DNA from: Saccharicrinis sp963675435
Lineage (GTDB): Bacteria > Bacteroidota > Bacteroidia > Bacteroidales > Marinilabiliaceae
Direction: 5' to 3'
Length of the DNA: 64,000 bases
Assembly: GCA_963675435.1 (NCBI GenBank)
Contig: OY776216.1
Location: 3,348,001-3,412,000, forward strand
A program made the translations under genes and the position numbers. Shown piece after piece: positions 9,037 through 17,512 of this stretch (position 1 is the first letter of the stretch; every line of letters starts with the position of its first letter). A model generated the notes under the pieces. The model saw only the letters and a list, made by a program, of their open reading frames with translations. It searched no databases and had not been told where the DNA came from.

Positions 9037-11001
9037 TTAAAATTTGTATTTAAGTGTAAAATGCCAGTTGATTTCAGGCATTGCATATTGATATTGATTT
9101 TGATATTGTTCACTTAAGATATTATTTAAGGATAGGTTAGCTGATAAAATCGAATGATTAATATTAAAATCCTTTCCTCCGGATATGTTTACTAATTTAT
9201 ATCCATCAATTTTATCATCTGTATAGTCAAAATACCGGAAACCTGTATATGAACCATCTATATTGAAATTATAATCTTTATAAAGAACCGTGAAAAAAGA
9301 ATTTCCTAATTGTTTTGGGGTGTAAATAACTTGACGATTGATGTAATTGTCAGAGTTTTCATTTTCCAAATTACTCTTTTTATTTACCGTTGAATTAATC
9401 GCATAGTTTATGCCTGCCAAGATTTTTAAAGAGCCAATGTTTTGATTTAAATCAGCCTGAAGTTCAATTCCTTTCGCTTCAACCTTTAGAATGTTTTGAG
9501 CCGTCCAAGCACTTGTACTTTGTACCCATAAAATCCAATTATCAACATCCATATAGTAATAATTTGCCTTAAACTTTATGGTAGTATTGTTTTTATTATA
9601 CATATAATCAATTCCAGTTTCATAACTAAAGGCTTCTTCTGGCAGAATATTTTTGTTTCCGTTGTAACCTTCTTGTCCCCAATATCTAGCATTTAATGTA
9701 GGGATCTTGTAAGATCTTTGTACATTCCCTACTATTTTAAATAAATGATTTTCTTTAGATAAGGCTATATAGTCCAAACCAAAAGCAGGAGTGAAGGGGG
9801 CATTATATTTAGTTACATATTGTTGTCTTAAATTTAAGGTAGTTTTTAGGTTGGACAGAGGACAAAACGCAATGGCACCATGTAAATCCAGGTGTTGCTC
9901 TGAAATGTTATCAGAATATGCATAAACCTTAGGAACAATGTATTTGTATTTAGCATCAAACTGATACTTAATTTTTCCAGAATTAAATTTTATAGCAAAA
10001 TTACCTACTGCACGTTGTGTTTCTATGGTGTTTTCGTGGTCATTATTATCTATTGCTTTGTCTTTAACAAAACCACCTTCTACAGCAAGTTGTAATTTTT
10101 TAAAATGATTTTTGTAGCTAATCCATGACCTGAAATTTTTATCCTCAATGGGGTGTGGTAAAGTGCTCATATTGATGTTTGAAGTCATATTGGGTTGTGC
10201 TTCATGCCATGTGTTACTATACCAAATAAAAGACTCAATTACTTGATTGTTATTGATTTTGTAGTTGAATTGCTGTATGATGTGTTGGTTTTCAATAGCT
10301 GCATTTCGTTGTTTGTCATTATGATAAGTTTTTAATTCCCTATCGTAATATGCAGTATTTAAAAATGGAAAGTCATTTTCTATTTGATAGTGTTGAAACC
10401 TGGTAACAGATTCAAATTTACTATTACTTATAAATACTTTAGCACCTCCAAAATATGCCCCAAAAGAACCAGTTGATCCAATGATCTCACCATGAATTCC
10501 TTTATTAAAATTTGAATTGAGACCAAGTCGAACACTTCCACCGATAGATCCTGAGCCATTAGCAGCAGAAGAGCTGCCATATGATAAATTTAAATTATCA
10601 AATAAGAATATGGGAATGTTGCTTGAGTTGGAACTTCCTAGTGTTAACGAATTTATATCTAGCCCGCCAATAAAAACAGATGTGTGTGTAGATGAAGTGC
10701 CTCGGATGCTAAATGAGGCTAATCCTCCTGCATCAGATTTAATATAAATAGGCGAGTATCTGGAAAGTAAGTTGGTTAAAGTACCATATATTACATTTTG
10801 ATTTTGAATGGGGGTAAATGTTTGGTTTTTGCTTCCTACCTGATACTGTTTGGATACTGGTGAAATAATTTCTATTTCCTGAATAAATAAAGTATCATTA
10901 AGGTGTGAATACGTGGAATCTTCTGGGATAAAATATAACTGTGCAAATGTAGACAAACCAGTCCCTACAATAATCAATACAACAATAAAAAATCTATACA
11001 T
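9037..11001 (-). CDS. btuB: BtuB-type TonB-dependent cobalamin receptor
   Basis: This 654-residue outer-membrane receptor begins with a signal peptide ending STFAQ. A TonB-box-like stretch (FIQEIEIIS) is followed by a plug domain with SFSIRGTSSTHTSVFIGG and then a 22-strand-type barrel ending in an aromatic residue (LKYKF). The length fits BtuB-sized receptors rather than SusC proteins. The ATG at 11001 is preferred to the in-frame TTG two codons upstream. A cobalamin riboswitch lies about 100 bp upstream on the same strand, and a BtuG-like propeller gene follows. TonB-dependent import of B12 or another corrinoid is therefore well supported. Confidence 0.88.
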   Translation of the reverse strand: MYRFFIVVLIIVGTGLSTFAQLYFIPEDSTYSHLNDTLFIQEIEIISPVSKQYQVGSKNQTFTPIQNQNVIYGTLTNLLSRYSPIYIKSDAGGLASFSIRGTSSTHTSVFIGGLDINSLTLGSSNSSNIPIFLFDNLNLSYGSSSAANGSGSIGGSVRLGLNSNFNKGIHGEIIGSTGSFGAYFGGAKVFISNSKFESVTRFQHYQIENDFPFLNTAYYDRELKTYHNDKQRNAAIENQHIIQQFNYKINNNQVIESFIWYSNTWHEAQPNMTSNINMSTLPHPIEDKNFRSWISYKNHFKKLQLAVEGGFVKDKAIDNNDHENTIETQRAVGNFAIKFNSGKIKYQFDAKYKYIVPKVYAYSDNISEQHLDLHGAIAFCPLSNLKTTLNLRQQYVTKYNAPFTPAFGLDYIALSKENHLFKIVGNVQRSYKIPTLNARYWGQEGYNGNKNILPEEAFSYETGIDYMYNKNNTTIKFKANYYYMDVDNWILWVQSTSAWTAQNILKVEAKGIELQADLNQNIGSLKILAGINYAINSTVNKKSNLENENSDNYINRQVIYTPKQLGNSFFTVLYKDYNFNIDGSYTGFRYFDYTDDKIDGYKLVNISGGKDFNINHSILSANLSLNNILSEQYQNQYQYAMPEINWHFTLKYKF

Positions 11002-11099
11002 CAGCAAAAAAAATATGCGCTACAGGAGATAGATGACAGATGTTAATATTGAAATCTATTGTTAGCCTAGCTCCCGAAGCTCTTAAATAAAATATTTTT

Positions 11100-11278
11100 G
11101 GCAGGTATTCTGGCTTGTTCCTATTATTGAGGCCTTCCCATTTATTCTAAAACAGTGGCAAAAGTGAATCAATAATATTATATGGAACTTACAGCTGCGG
11201 GTACAGCTCCGGAATTTTAGATGATCTAAGCACCGGATTCCCTTTTCATTCTTAGGTTGTTAAAACCTTCAAAAACCA
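11100..11278 (-). ncRNA. Cobalamin (AdoCbl-type) riboswitch
   Basis: Read on the minus strand, the segment has the conserved cobalamin riboswitch landmarks in order: AAAGGGAATCCGGTGC near 11231-11247, CCGGAGCTGTACCCGCAGC downstream, the B12-box core GCCACTGT (complement of 11152-11159), GGGAAGGCC, and the closing GCCAGAATACCTGCC near 11101-11115. It precedes the btuB-like gene. When B12 is bound such elements normally repress the downstream receptor. Boundaries are approximate. Confidence 0.95.
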
Positions 11279-11287
11279 AATTTTGTG

Positions 11288-11295
11288 CAAATTTA
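11288..11295 (-). promoter_or_regulatory. Candidate -7 box for the riboswitch transcript
   Basis: The minus strand reads TAAATTTG, matching the Bacteroidota TAnnTTTG -7 consensus. Transcription would begin a few bases before the riboswitch 5' end. No clear -33 TTG is visible at the expected distance. Confidence 0.4.
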
Positions 11296-11355
11296 GATAT
11301 TTTTTTAATATAAGTAATGATTAATTTAATTGATTTTTCATATCTAAATTATATG

Positions 11356-11631
11356 TTAATCAGTTGTTTCTTTATTGCTTGATTCGGATGCGCTATTCGC
11401 CTTATGCTTCTCTACAAAATGCATAATAATTGACTTTAATAAATCAAATGCAGGTCGATAAAGCTCGTTTAGCATCGAAGAAAAAAACTTGAAGGGATTT
11501 AAGTATTCTCTTAATTCAAGTTGTTTAATTTGTAATTTCTTTTCTGAAAGTCGGATTTGATAATGTAATTGCATCTTTTCATTTTCAAAATCCTTAAAAG
11601 ATTTGATGTGGCTATATCTATTCTTTGTCAT
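11356..11631 (-). CDS. Small charged membrane-associated protein of unknown function
   Basis: This 91-residue protein is basic and helical in its N-terminal half, with a likely coiled coil (EKMQLHYQIRLSEKKLQIKQLELRE). An amphipathic segment (FKFFSSMLNELYRPAFDLL) follows, then a polar tail. I do not recognise a family with certainty. Its start overlaps the end of the holin-superfamily gene by 14 bp, so it is translationally coupled to it. This overlap supports it being a real gene working with that membrane protein. Confidence 0.7.
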   Translation of the reverse strand: MTKNRYSHIKSFKDFENEKMQLHYQIRLSEKKLQIKQLELREYLNPFKFFSSMLNELYRPAFDLLKSIIMHFVEKHKANSASESSNKETTD

Positions 11632-11992
11632 ACTTACTAAAATTTTGAAAAAATATTTGAATGAATGCTTTGATAACCGGTGTATGAATTAAATAGCTTT
11701 TAAATAGATAAAAAATAATGGCCAATAATACATATACACCAGCAACAATTAAAAATCCCAGTTCATTACTTTTTGTGTAAGTGCCTATTGCAAAGGCTGC
11801 TGCCATAGATACAAATATTAATACAAACATAGCGATATAAAATAAAACCAACTTAACTGCAATTCCAGAAACAAATCGACTTATATCTTCAGCAGCCTGA
11901 AGTTTTGTTAAGTCAAGTTTGCTTTGAAAGTAGGTGTTAATCTCTTTTTTTATATCAGAAATCTCTTCTGAAATAGTTTCTTTCCTGTCCAT
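11618..11992 (-). CDS. Phage holin superfamily III-like membrane protein (DUF1469 type)
   Basis: This 124-residue protein has a helical soluble N-terminus (about 1-45) and two hydrophobic helices (about 50-75 and 82-105). That layout is typical of the DUF1469 / holin superfamily III proteins widespread in bacterial chromosomes. Despite the family name, nothing here points to a phage or lysis. In Bacteroidota these proteins usually sit beside YtxH-like genes, as here, and are thought to act in envelope stress; that function is inference. The YtxH gene lies upstream but is separated by a terminator. Confidence 0.72.
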   Translation of the reverse strand: MDRKETISEEISDIKKEINTYFQSKLDLTKLQAAEDISRFVSGIAVKLVLFYIAMFVLIFVSMAAAFAIGTYTKSNELGFLIVAGVYVLLAIIFYLFKSYLIHTPVIKAFIQIFFQNFSKYDKE

Positions 11993-12030
11993 AATAATTC
12001 TATATAGTGTAATGTAATAGCTATAAAAAA

Positions 12031-12075
12031 AGCCTGAATCTAATCTTTTTCAAAGTAAGAAATTAGTTTCAGGCT
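12031..12075 (-). terminator. Terminator between ytxH-like and holin-like genes
   Basis: On the minus strand AGCCTGAAACTAAT pairs with ATTAGATTCAGGCT with one mismatch region and is followed by a T-run. It ends the YtxH transcript, so the downstream pair probably has its own promoter or depends on readthrough. Confidence 0.75.
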
Positions 12076-12099
12076 CCAATAATAAAATCAAATTTTCTA

Positions 12100-12387
12100 C
12101 TAATTTGCACTACTGGTTGGTTCCAATGTTTTTTTGTACTCATCAAGAAGTTTTTCAATTTTTTGTTCAATGTTGTGAATTTTCTCTTTTAGTTCTTCTT
12201 TTAGTTCTCCACCTTTAACTTTTAGTTTGTCTTTGGTGTTTTGCATTTCTTTTTCTAGTTCATTCAACTTGTTTTTTAATTGATCACGAGTTTCTGAACC
12301 TTTTTGAGGAGCAAATAATAATGCAGCAGCAGCTCCTACTATAGCTCCGGCAATCATTCCTCCAAAAAACAGACCTCTATTTCTCAT
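12100..12387 (-). CDS. YtxH domain-containing stress protein
   Basis: This 95-residue protein starts with a glycine/alanine-rich membrane segment (GMIAGAIVGAAAALLFAPQKGSE), the hallmark of YtxH-like proteins. A long charged coiled coil follows (about 30-88) with repeated KLNELEKEM/DKLKVKGGELKEEL heptads. The family is linked to general stress in other bacteria, but the molecular role is unknown. It ends at a strong terminator before the holin-like gene. Confidence 0.85.
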   Translation of the reverse strand: MRNRGLFFGGMIAGAIVGAAAALLFAPQKGSETRDQLKNKLNELEKEMQNTKDKLKVKGGELKEELKEKIHNIEQKIEKLLDEYKKTLEPTSSAN

Positions 12388-12581
12388 AACTCCTATTTTT
12401 TTAAGTTGTTAAACAATTTGTTATCGATAATTAATATACCATAAATAGCAATAAAAGTCAACTTTTATGTAAAAGGATTTGACAGAATGTTTTGTTTAAA
12501 CGTATTTGTGATATATTTTTGAAGATTAACGATAGAAATGAATATTATTAATACAAGATTATTACATCTTATATCAATTTT

Positions 12582-14810
12582 ATGGAAAACCCCGTAATAA
12601 TAAGTGACGCTGAAAAGGTAGAAATAAAAAGAAACTACAGAAATCTTTTGAGAGCGTGTAGGAATATTTTGAGTAACGAGGATGTTACAGAAATAAGAAA
12701 AGCAATTGAAATATCTCTTGAGCGTAAAAAAGAATATAGGCGGCCTTCTGGAAAATTATCTGCAATACACTCTTTAGAAGTTGCAAACATTGTTGCTTCT
12801 GAGATAGGTTTAGGACGAACATCAATTATTTGTGCATTATTATATGATGTCATTCAGCACGAAGATATAGTATTAAATGAAGTATCTGCAATTTTTGGTA
12901 AGAGTGTTGAAGAGATCATTAGCGGACTATTAAAAGTAAAGGATCTGTATGATAAAGATACATCGATAGAAACAGAAAACTTTAGAAAACTATTGCTTTC
13001 TTTTGCCAAAGATGTTCGTGTTATTTTAATTATTTTGGCAGATAGGCTTGAAACAATGCGTAGTCTTAAGTTGTACAGTGTTGAAAATCAGCAAAAAATA
13101 GCTTCGGAAGTTGGTTACTTATATGCACCAATGGCTCATAGATTGGGTTTATATACCATTAAGTCTGAGATGGAAGATATGGTGATGAAGTACACCATGA
13201 GAGAGGTTTATGATGATATTGCTCAAAAGCTAAATGACACAAAAAGAGCCAGAGAAAAATACATAAAAGACTTTATAGATCCGCTAAAAAAGGAATTAGA
13301 GGAAGCTGGATTGAAGTTTGAGATAAAAGGTCGAACCAAAACGATTCATTCTATTCACAATAAGATTAAGAAACAAAATACACCTTTTGAAAAGGTATAT
13401 GATTTGTTTGCGATCAGGGTAATATTAGACAGTAAGGAAAAAGATGAAAAGGCCGATTGTTGGAAAGTATATTCTATTGTAACAGATAAATACCAACCTA
13501 ATCCGTCCCGATTACGCGATTGGTTGTCCATTCCTAAGTCAAATGGGTACGAATCATTACATACAACTGTATTGGGGCCTGAAAAAAAGTGGGTTGAAGT
13601 TCAGATTAGAACAAATCGTATGAATGAAGTAGCAGAAAAAGGACTTGCTGCGCATTGGAAATACAAAGGTGGAAAAGGAGAGAAAGGTATGGACCAGTGG
13701 TTGGGAAATATTCGTGAAGTACTTGAAAATCCTGAAAGAAATGCCATCGATTTTATTGATGATTTTAAACTTAACCTATACGATGAAGAAGTTTTTGTAT
13801 TTACGCCCAAAGGAGATTTAAGACGTTTGCCCAAGGGAGCAACTGTTCTGGATTTTGCTTTTGATATTCACTCTGGAGTAGGTAAAAAATGTATTGGGGC
13901 AAAAATAAATGGTAAGCATGCATCTATAAAACAAGTGCTTAATAATGGAGATCACATTGAAGTAATTACGTCAAACACTCAGGAGCCCAGAAGTGAATGG
14001 TTAAATGTTGTAGTTACCTCCAGAGCTAAATCAAAACTAAAGCAAGCTTTAAAGGATTTACTATACAAGGAATCTGAATTTGGTAGAGAAATATTAGTTA
14101 GGCGACTAAAAAACTGGAAGCTGGAACTAACAGATTCGTTAGTACACCAAATGGTGAAGTATTTCAAAATGAAAAGTATAAACGACTTTTACAGAGAAAT
14201 AGCCATTGGAAATATTGAAGTTTCAAGTGTTAAAGAATACATATTAAGTCTTGAAAAAAAGGAATTAGATAAAGATGTAGCGGAGGCAGCCATACAAAAG
14301 AGTGCTACAAACTTTGTGGCCAATGTAGATGAAGAATTGTCAGGAGCGGATGATGTTTTAATGATTGATAAGAATCTTAAAAATGTTGATTATTCATTGG
14401 CAAAGTGTTGTAACCCTATTTTTGGAGATGAAATTTTTGGTTTTGTTTCTGTTTTAGGTGGTATTAAGATTCATAGAAAATCTTGTCCTAATGCGCCGGA
14501 TATGCGTTCGAAGTTTGGGTACAGGATTGTAAAAGCTCAGTGGACTGCTGGTGCTTCAGCTAATTTTCAGGCTACACTAAAAATTACAGGAACGGATGAT
14601 ATTGGTATTGTAAGCAATATTAGTCAGGTAATTACTAAGGATCTGCATCTTAAAATGAGATCGATTTCGATTGACTCCCAGGAAGGTGGTTTTGAAGGAA
14701 CGGTTACCGTATTTGTTAATGATACGGATATGCTGGATATCATGATTAAAAAAATAAAGAATGTAAAAGGTGTTTATTCTGTAGCAAGAATTGATTCTTT
14801 TTCGAGATAA
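12582..14810 (+). CDS. relA: Long RelA/SpoT homologue with degenerate hydrolase site
   Basis: This 742-residue enzyme has the complete long RSH layout: HD domain (about 40-185), (p)ppGpp synthetase domain (about 240-350), TGS (about 395-455), helical region, zinc-finger/CC domain (LAKCCNPIFGD) and C-terminal ACT domain. The synthetase keeps KGRTKTIHSI, YDLFAIRVI, PKSNGYESLHTTV and VEVQIRT, so GTP/GDP pyrophosphorylation is likely. The hydrolase signature is altered: the HD pair is Y88-D89, the following ED pair is Q92-H93, and LADRLHNMR is LADRLETMR. H63 and D154 remain. It is therefore probably a synthetase without hydrolase activity, like RelA, with another RSH elsewhere degrading the alarmone. 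The synthetase loop is RLRD, closer to the basic RxKD of bifunctional enzymes than to the ExDD of RelA. Confidence 0.93.
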   Translation: MENPVIISDAEKVEIKRNYRNLLRACRNILSNEDVTEIRKAIEISLERKKEYRRPSGKLSAIHSLEVANIVASEIGLGRTSIICALLYDVIQHEDIVLNEVSAIFGKSVEEIISGLLKVKDLYDKDTSIETENFRKLLLSFAKDVRVILIILADRLETMRSLKLYSVENQQKIASEVGYLYAPMAHRLGLYTIKSEMEDMVMKYTMREVYDDIAQKLNDTKRAREKYIKDFIDPLKKELEEAGLKFEIKGRTKTIHSIHNKIKKQNTPFEKVYDLFAIRVILDSKEKDEKADCWKVYSIVTDKYQPNPSRLRDWLSIPKSNGYESLHTTVLGPEKKWVEVQIRTNRMNEVAEKGLAAHWKYKGGKGEKGMDQWLGNIREVLENPERNAIDFIDDFKLNLYDEEVFVFTPKGDLRRLPKGATVLDFAFDIHSGVGKKCIGAKINGKHASIKQVLNNGDHIEVITSNTQEPRSEWLNVVVTSRAKSKLKQALKDLLYKESEFGREILVRRLKNWKLELTDSLVHQMVKYFKMKSINDFYREIAIGNIEVSSVKEYILSLEKKELDKDVAEAAIQKSATNFVANVDEELSGADDVLMIDKNLKNVDYSLAKCCNPIFGDEIFGFVSVLGGIKIHRKSCPNAPDMRSKFGYRIVKAQWTAGASANFQATLKITGTDDIGIVSNISQVITKDLHLKMRSISIDSQEGGFEGTVTVFVNDTDMLDIMIKKIKNVKGVYSVARIDSFSR

Positions 14811-14830
14811 ACAAAAGATAGTATAAGAAA

Positions 14831-14867
14831 AAGGTTGTTTCCTATTGGTGAGACAACCTTTTTTTAT
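14831..14867 (+). terminator. Rho-independent terminator after the RSH gene
   Basis: AAGGTTGT (14831-14838) pairs with ACAACCTT (14853-14860), followed by a T-run. It lies about 20 bp after the stop codon. Confidence 0.85.
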
Positions 14868-14870
14868 CCA

Positions 14871-15529
14871 TAATATTTGTAAGGATAGAAAAATTATATA
14901 AGCAAGAATGTCTTTTTCGCCGTAGGGTATTTTTTAATAGAAATATAACTTGGTTTAGTTGTGGTTCGTTCTTAACCTAAGTGCTTTATATAAAACCATT
15001 AATTATATAGCCTGTGAAGCTAATTATGATGGGGTAATATAGTTTGTTATGAATCAAAGTCGTACCAATTATGTAACAGCAATGTAACAATTGAGGGTAT
15101 CCATCATATATACATTTTATATCATTCATATATTATTCACATCTGATTCACTAATCAGTGAGTCAATAGTGAGTCAATAGTGAATTAATAGTGAATGATA
15201 AGTGAGTTAAAAGTGAGTGATGACTACAGCTGTTTCTGCTATGGTACAACACTGCTCCTTTGCATATAGCTAGATAATGTTATTCGGTGATGATTTCAAA
15301 AAAAATACAGATGTAATTCTCCTTATATAAGTTTATTATAGTTTTGTAATGTATTGATTCAATAAAAGGGGTATGATAAAAGCTATATAATCGTTTATAA
15401 ATGATTTTGTATAATTGTATTTTTTCAGAAACTTTGTGCCCTCTATAGGAGTGGTGATAGGAATATGATCGAATATTTAAATCTAGAGTCTCCTAAAAAT
15501 AGGGATGCTACAGAAATATTGATGTAAGT
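14871..15529. other. Long intergenic leader of the SusCD locus
   Basis: No protein-coding frame or RNA gene is recognisable in these roughly 660 bp. The stretch contains an 11-bp tandem repeat array (separate entry) about 310 bp before the sigma factor gene. It also has a short duplicated TGTAAC pair near 15076-15090. It probably holds the promoter and control region of the sigma/anti-sigma and transport genes that follow. Confidence 0.5.
15157..15222 (+). repeat. Six tandem 11-bp repeats (AGTGARTNAAT-like)
   Basis: Six copies run head to tail with an exact 11-bp period: AGTGAGTCAAT twice, then AGTGAATTAAT, AGTGAATGATA, AGTGAGTTAAA and AGTGAGTGATG. AGTGA is kept in every copy and the last six bases vary. 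Just before the array, TGATTCACT (about 15144-15152) is nearly the inverse complement of the unit. The period is close to one DNA helical turn, so copies would present on one face of the helix. Whether it binds a protein is unknown. Confidence 0.9.
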
Positions 15530-16063
15530 ATGAGTAATGAATTAGATTTAGGGAAGCGAAGTAATTATCATCGATTGTATTCTGAAATGTATACAGGATT
15601 AAAATACTTTGCCACAAAATTACTGAATTCAGAAGACGAGGCAGAAGATGTTATTCAGGATGTATGGATTAAAGTATGGAATAAAAAACCAGTATTTGAA
15701 AATAGACACAAACTTAAAGCTTACTTATATCAGTCCACAAGAAATACTGCTCTAAATCAGATCAGAAACTCCAATAAAAAAGGTGAATATCAGGCAGGAA
15801 TACTTATAGATGAATTTGAAGAAGATATCAGTACCAAAATTATAGAAGCTGAAATATATGCATTGGTAAATCAAACTTTTAGCCAACTATCTGAGGCAAC
15901 CAAAAGGGTTTATATTGAGAAGCTTAATGGAAAAAAGTATAAGGAAATAGCTGAGGACTTAAATATTTCTGTAAATACCGTTAAAAAGCATATCAATAAT
16001 GCGAACCACTATATGAAGGATAGCTTAAAACATCTTCTTGAATTTATTATTCTTTTAAGTTAG
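15530..16063 (+). CDS. FecI-like ECF RNA polymerase sigma factor
   Basis: This 177-residue protein has a sigma-70 region 2 (about 14-80, with EDEAEDVIQDVWIKVW) and a region 4 (about 120-170, with YKEIAEDLNISVNTVKKHI as the helix-turn-helix). That is the minimal ECF sigma layout. It is followed by a FecR-type anti-sigma factor and an STN-bearing SusC receptor, the standard trans-envelope signalling arrangement of Bacteroidota. It should direct transcription of the downstream transport genes when the receptor is loaded. Confidence 0.93.
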   Translation: MSNELDLGKRSNYHRLYSEMYTGLKYFATKLLNSEDEAEDVIQDVWIKVWNKKPVFENRHKLKAYLYQSTRNTALNQIRNSNKKGEYQAGILIDEFEEDISTKIIEAEIYALVNQTFSQLSEATKRVYIEKLNGKKYKEIAEDLNISVNTVKKHINNANHYMKDSLKHLLEFIILLS

Positions 16064-16211
16064 GAGTCCCTATTTATAGTGGGTTTCGACTTCTTTATAT
16101 TGTTGTTTTATACTTGCTCCCCGGTATAAAATATATTTTTGAAAAAAAAGTTACTTTTTTCATTACCCCATATCATAAATTGAGTGTTATATAAATAAAA
16201 TCATACATCAT

Positions 16212-17282
16212 ATGAATTTTTCAGTATCAGATCATATAAAAGTATTGCTTACAAAATATGTTTTGAAGCAGCCTCTTAGCAATGATGAAATTGCAGAAGT
16301 TGAGGTGTGGATTAAAGCATCAGAAGCCAATAAGCAACTTTTAAAAGAAATTGAGTCTGAGGCTTTTTTAAAAAAGGCGATATTAAGTAATCATGAAAAA
16401 GAGGCAAGTAAGTCTTATGAGCAATTTAGTAAACGAGCCAATATAAAAACTCGAAAGATTGGTTGGGTGTATTCGGCTGCAAGTATAGTTGCAATTCTTA
16501 TAGTTGGTTTATTTATTTATCAAATTAATAGTCACAATTATGAAATTCCTCCAATACAAACAGGAATTGCAAAGGCAGTGATTGAGTCAAACGATGGACA
16601 AATTAAAGAGGTTAAGGATGTATCTTATGTGGAAGTTCAGGATTCAACTTATACAAACCTTAAGGTGCCCAGAGGTGGTGAAATTGATGTTCGTTTAAGT
16701 GAAGGAACAATTATTCATTTGTATTCAGAGTCATCTTTAATGATACCAAAAGATTTTAATGCAAATAATAGAAGTGTTCAAATACAGGGAGAAGGATATT
16801 TTAAAGTGGCGCACGACGAAAGTTCACCATTTGTGGTTAAAACCAGCCAATCGCAAGTAAAAGTTTTAGGGACAGAATTTAAGATAATGGACTATGGCCC
16901 AAAGGCAAAAACAATAGTTACTCTGGTTAAAGGTAAAGTTGAAGTTAGTAATAAAGATAATAAGGTTTTAATGATGCCAAATATGAGTACAGAAGTTGCG
17001 GAAATTGGCGAAATTGTTGTGAATAACCTTAATAAAATAACCGTTAGTGCTGTTGAAAATGGAAACTTGATTTATACTGATAAGTCATTAGAGGAAATTA
17101 TGGCAAGTTTATCAAGAATTTATGATATAAATGTTGAATTTGATAAACCGGAATTAAAAGATATCAAGTTTACGATTAATGTAAGTAGAAAGAAAAATCT
17201 GAATGAATTACTTTCGATATTGGAAAAAGTGGAGAAGGTAGATTTTAGTTATAAAAACGATGTTGTGCACATACATAAATAA
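16212..17282 (+). CDS. FecR-family anti-sigma factor
   Basis: This 356-residue protein has a cytoplasmic N-terminal part (about 1-90) that would hold the sigma factor. One membrane helix follows (about 94-113, WVYSAASIVAILIVGLFIY). The periplasmic part has a FecR domain (about 150-250, with LSEGTIIHLYSES, IQGEGYFKVAHD and VKVLGTEFKI) and a C-terminal DUF4974-like STN-related domain (about 285-355, SLEEIMASLSRIYDI). It would read the occupancy of the SusC receptor through the latter's STN domain and release the FecI sigma. It sits 148 bp after the sigma gene. Confidence 0.93.
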   Translation: MNFSVSDHIKVLLTKYVLKQPLSNDEIAEVEVWIKASEANKQLLKEIESEAFLKKAILSNHEKEASKSYEQFSKRANIKTRKIGWVYSAASIVAILIVGLFIYQINSHNYEIPPIQTGIAKAVIESNDGQIKEVKDVSYVEVQDSTYTNLKVPRGGEIDVRLSEGTIIHLYSESSLMIPKDFNANNRSVQIQGEGYFKVAHDESSPFVVKTSQSQVKVLGTEFKIMDYGPKAKTIVTLVKGKVEVSNKDNKVLMMPNMSTEVAEIGEIVVNNLNKITVSAVENGNLIYTDKSLEEIMASLSRIYDINVEFDKPELKDIKFTINVSRKKNLNELLSILEKVEKVDFSYKNDVVHIHK

Positions 17283-17512
17283 TAGATTTCGACAAATGGT
17301 AATTATTCAAAATAGATTTCGATATAAGATTTAGAAAATCAATTATATACTGGTAATTTGGTATTGTGAGTGTAGGGTTTAATTGTATAAGATTAGTACT
17401 CTTGTACAATTAAATTTCTTTTATAAATTACTGTTATCAGTGGTACTTGAGTTCTAATATTCTAATCGTTTTCTGGTGAAATAATACCTAAACCTTTTAT
17501 TAAATAATAAAT

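Noticed and set aside
11618..12387. Prophage remnant suggested by a holin-like gene
   Set aside because: The protein belongs to a chromosomal membrane-protein family, and no other phage gene, integrase or attachment site is present.
15157..15222. Possible CRISPR array
   Set aside because: The unit is 11 bp with no spacers and there are no cas genes; it is a simple tandem array.
16130..16165. Possible attenuator hairpin between the sigma and anti-sigma genes (A-run/T-run around 16141-16160)
   Set aside because: The stem would be almost all A-T pairs and is probably unstable; it is no more than the background of this AT-rich sequence.
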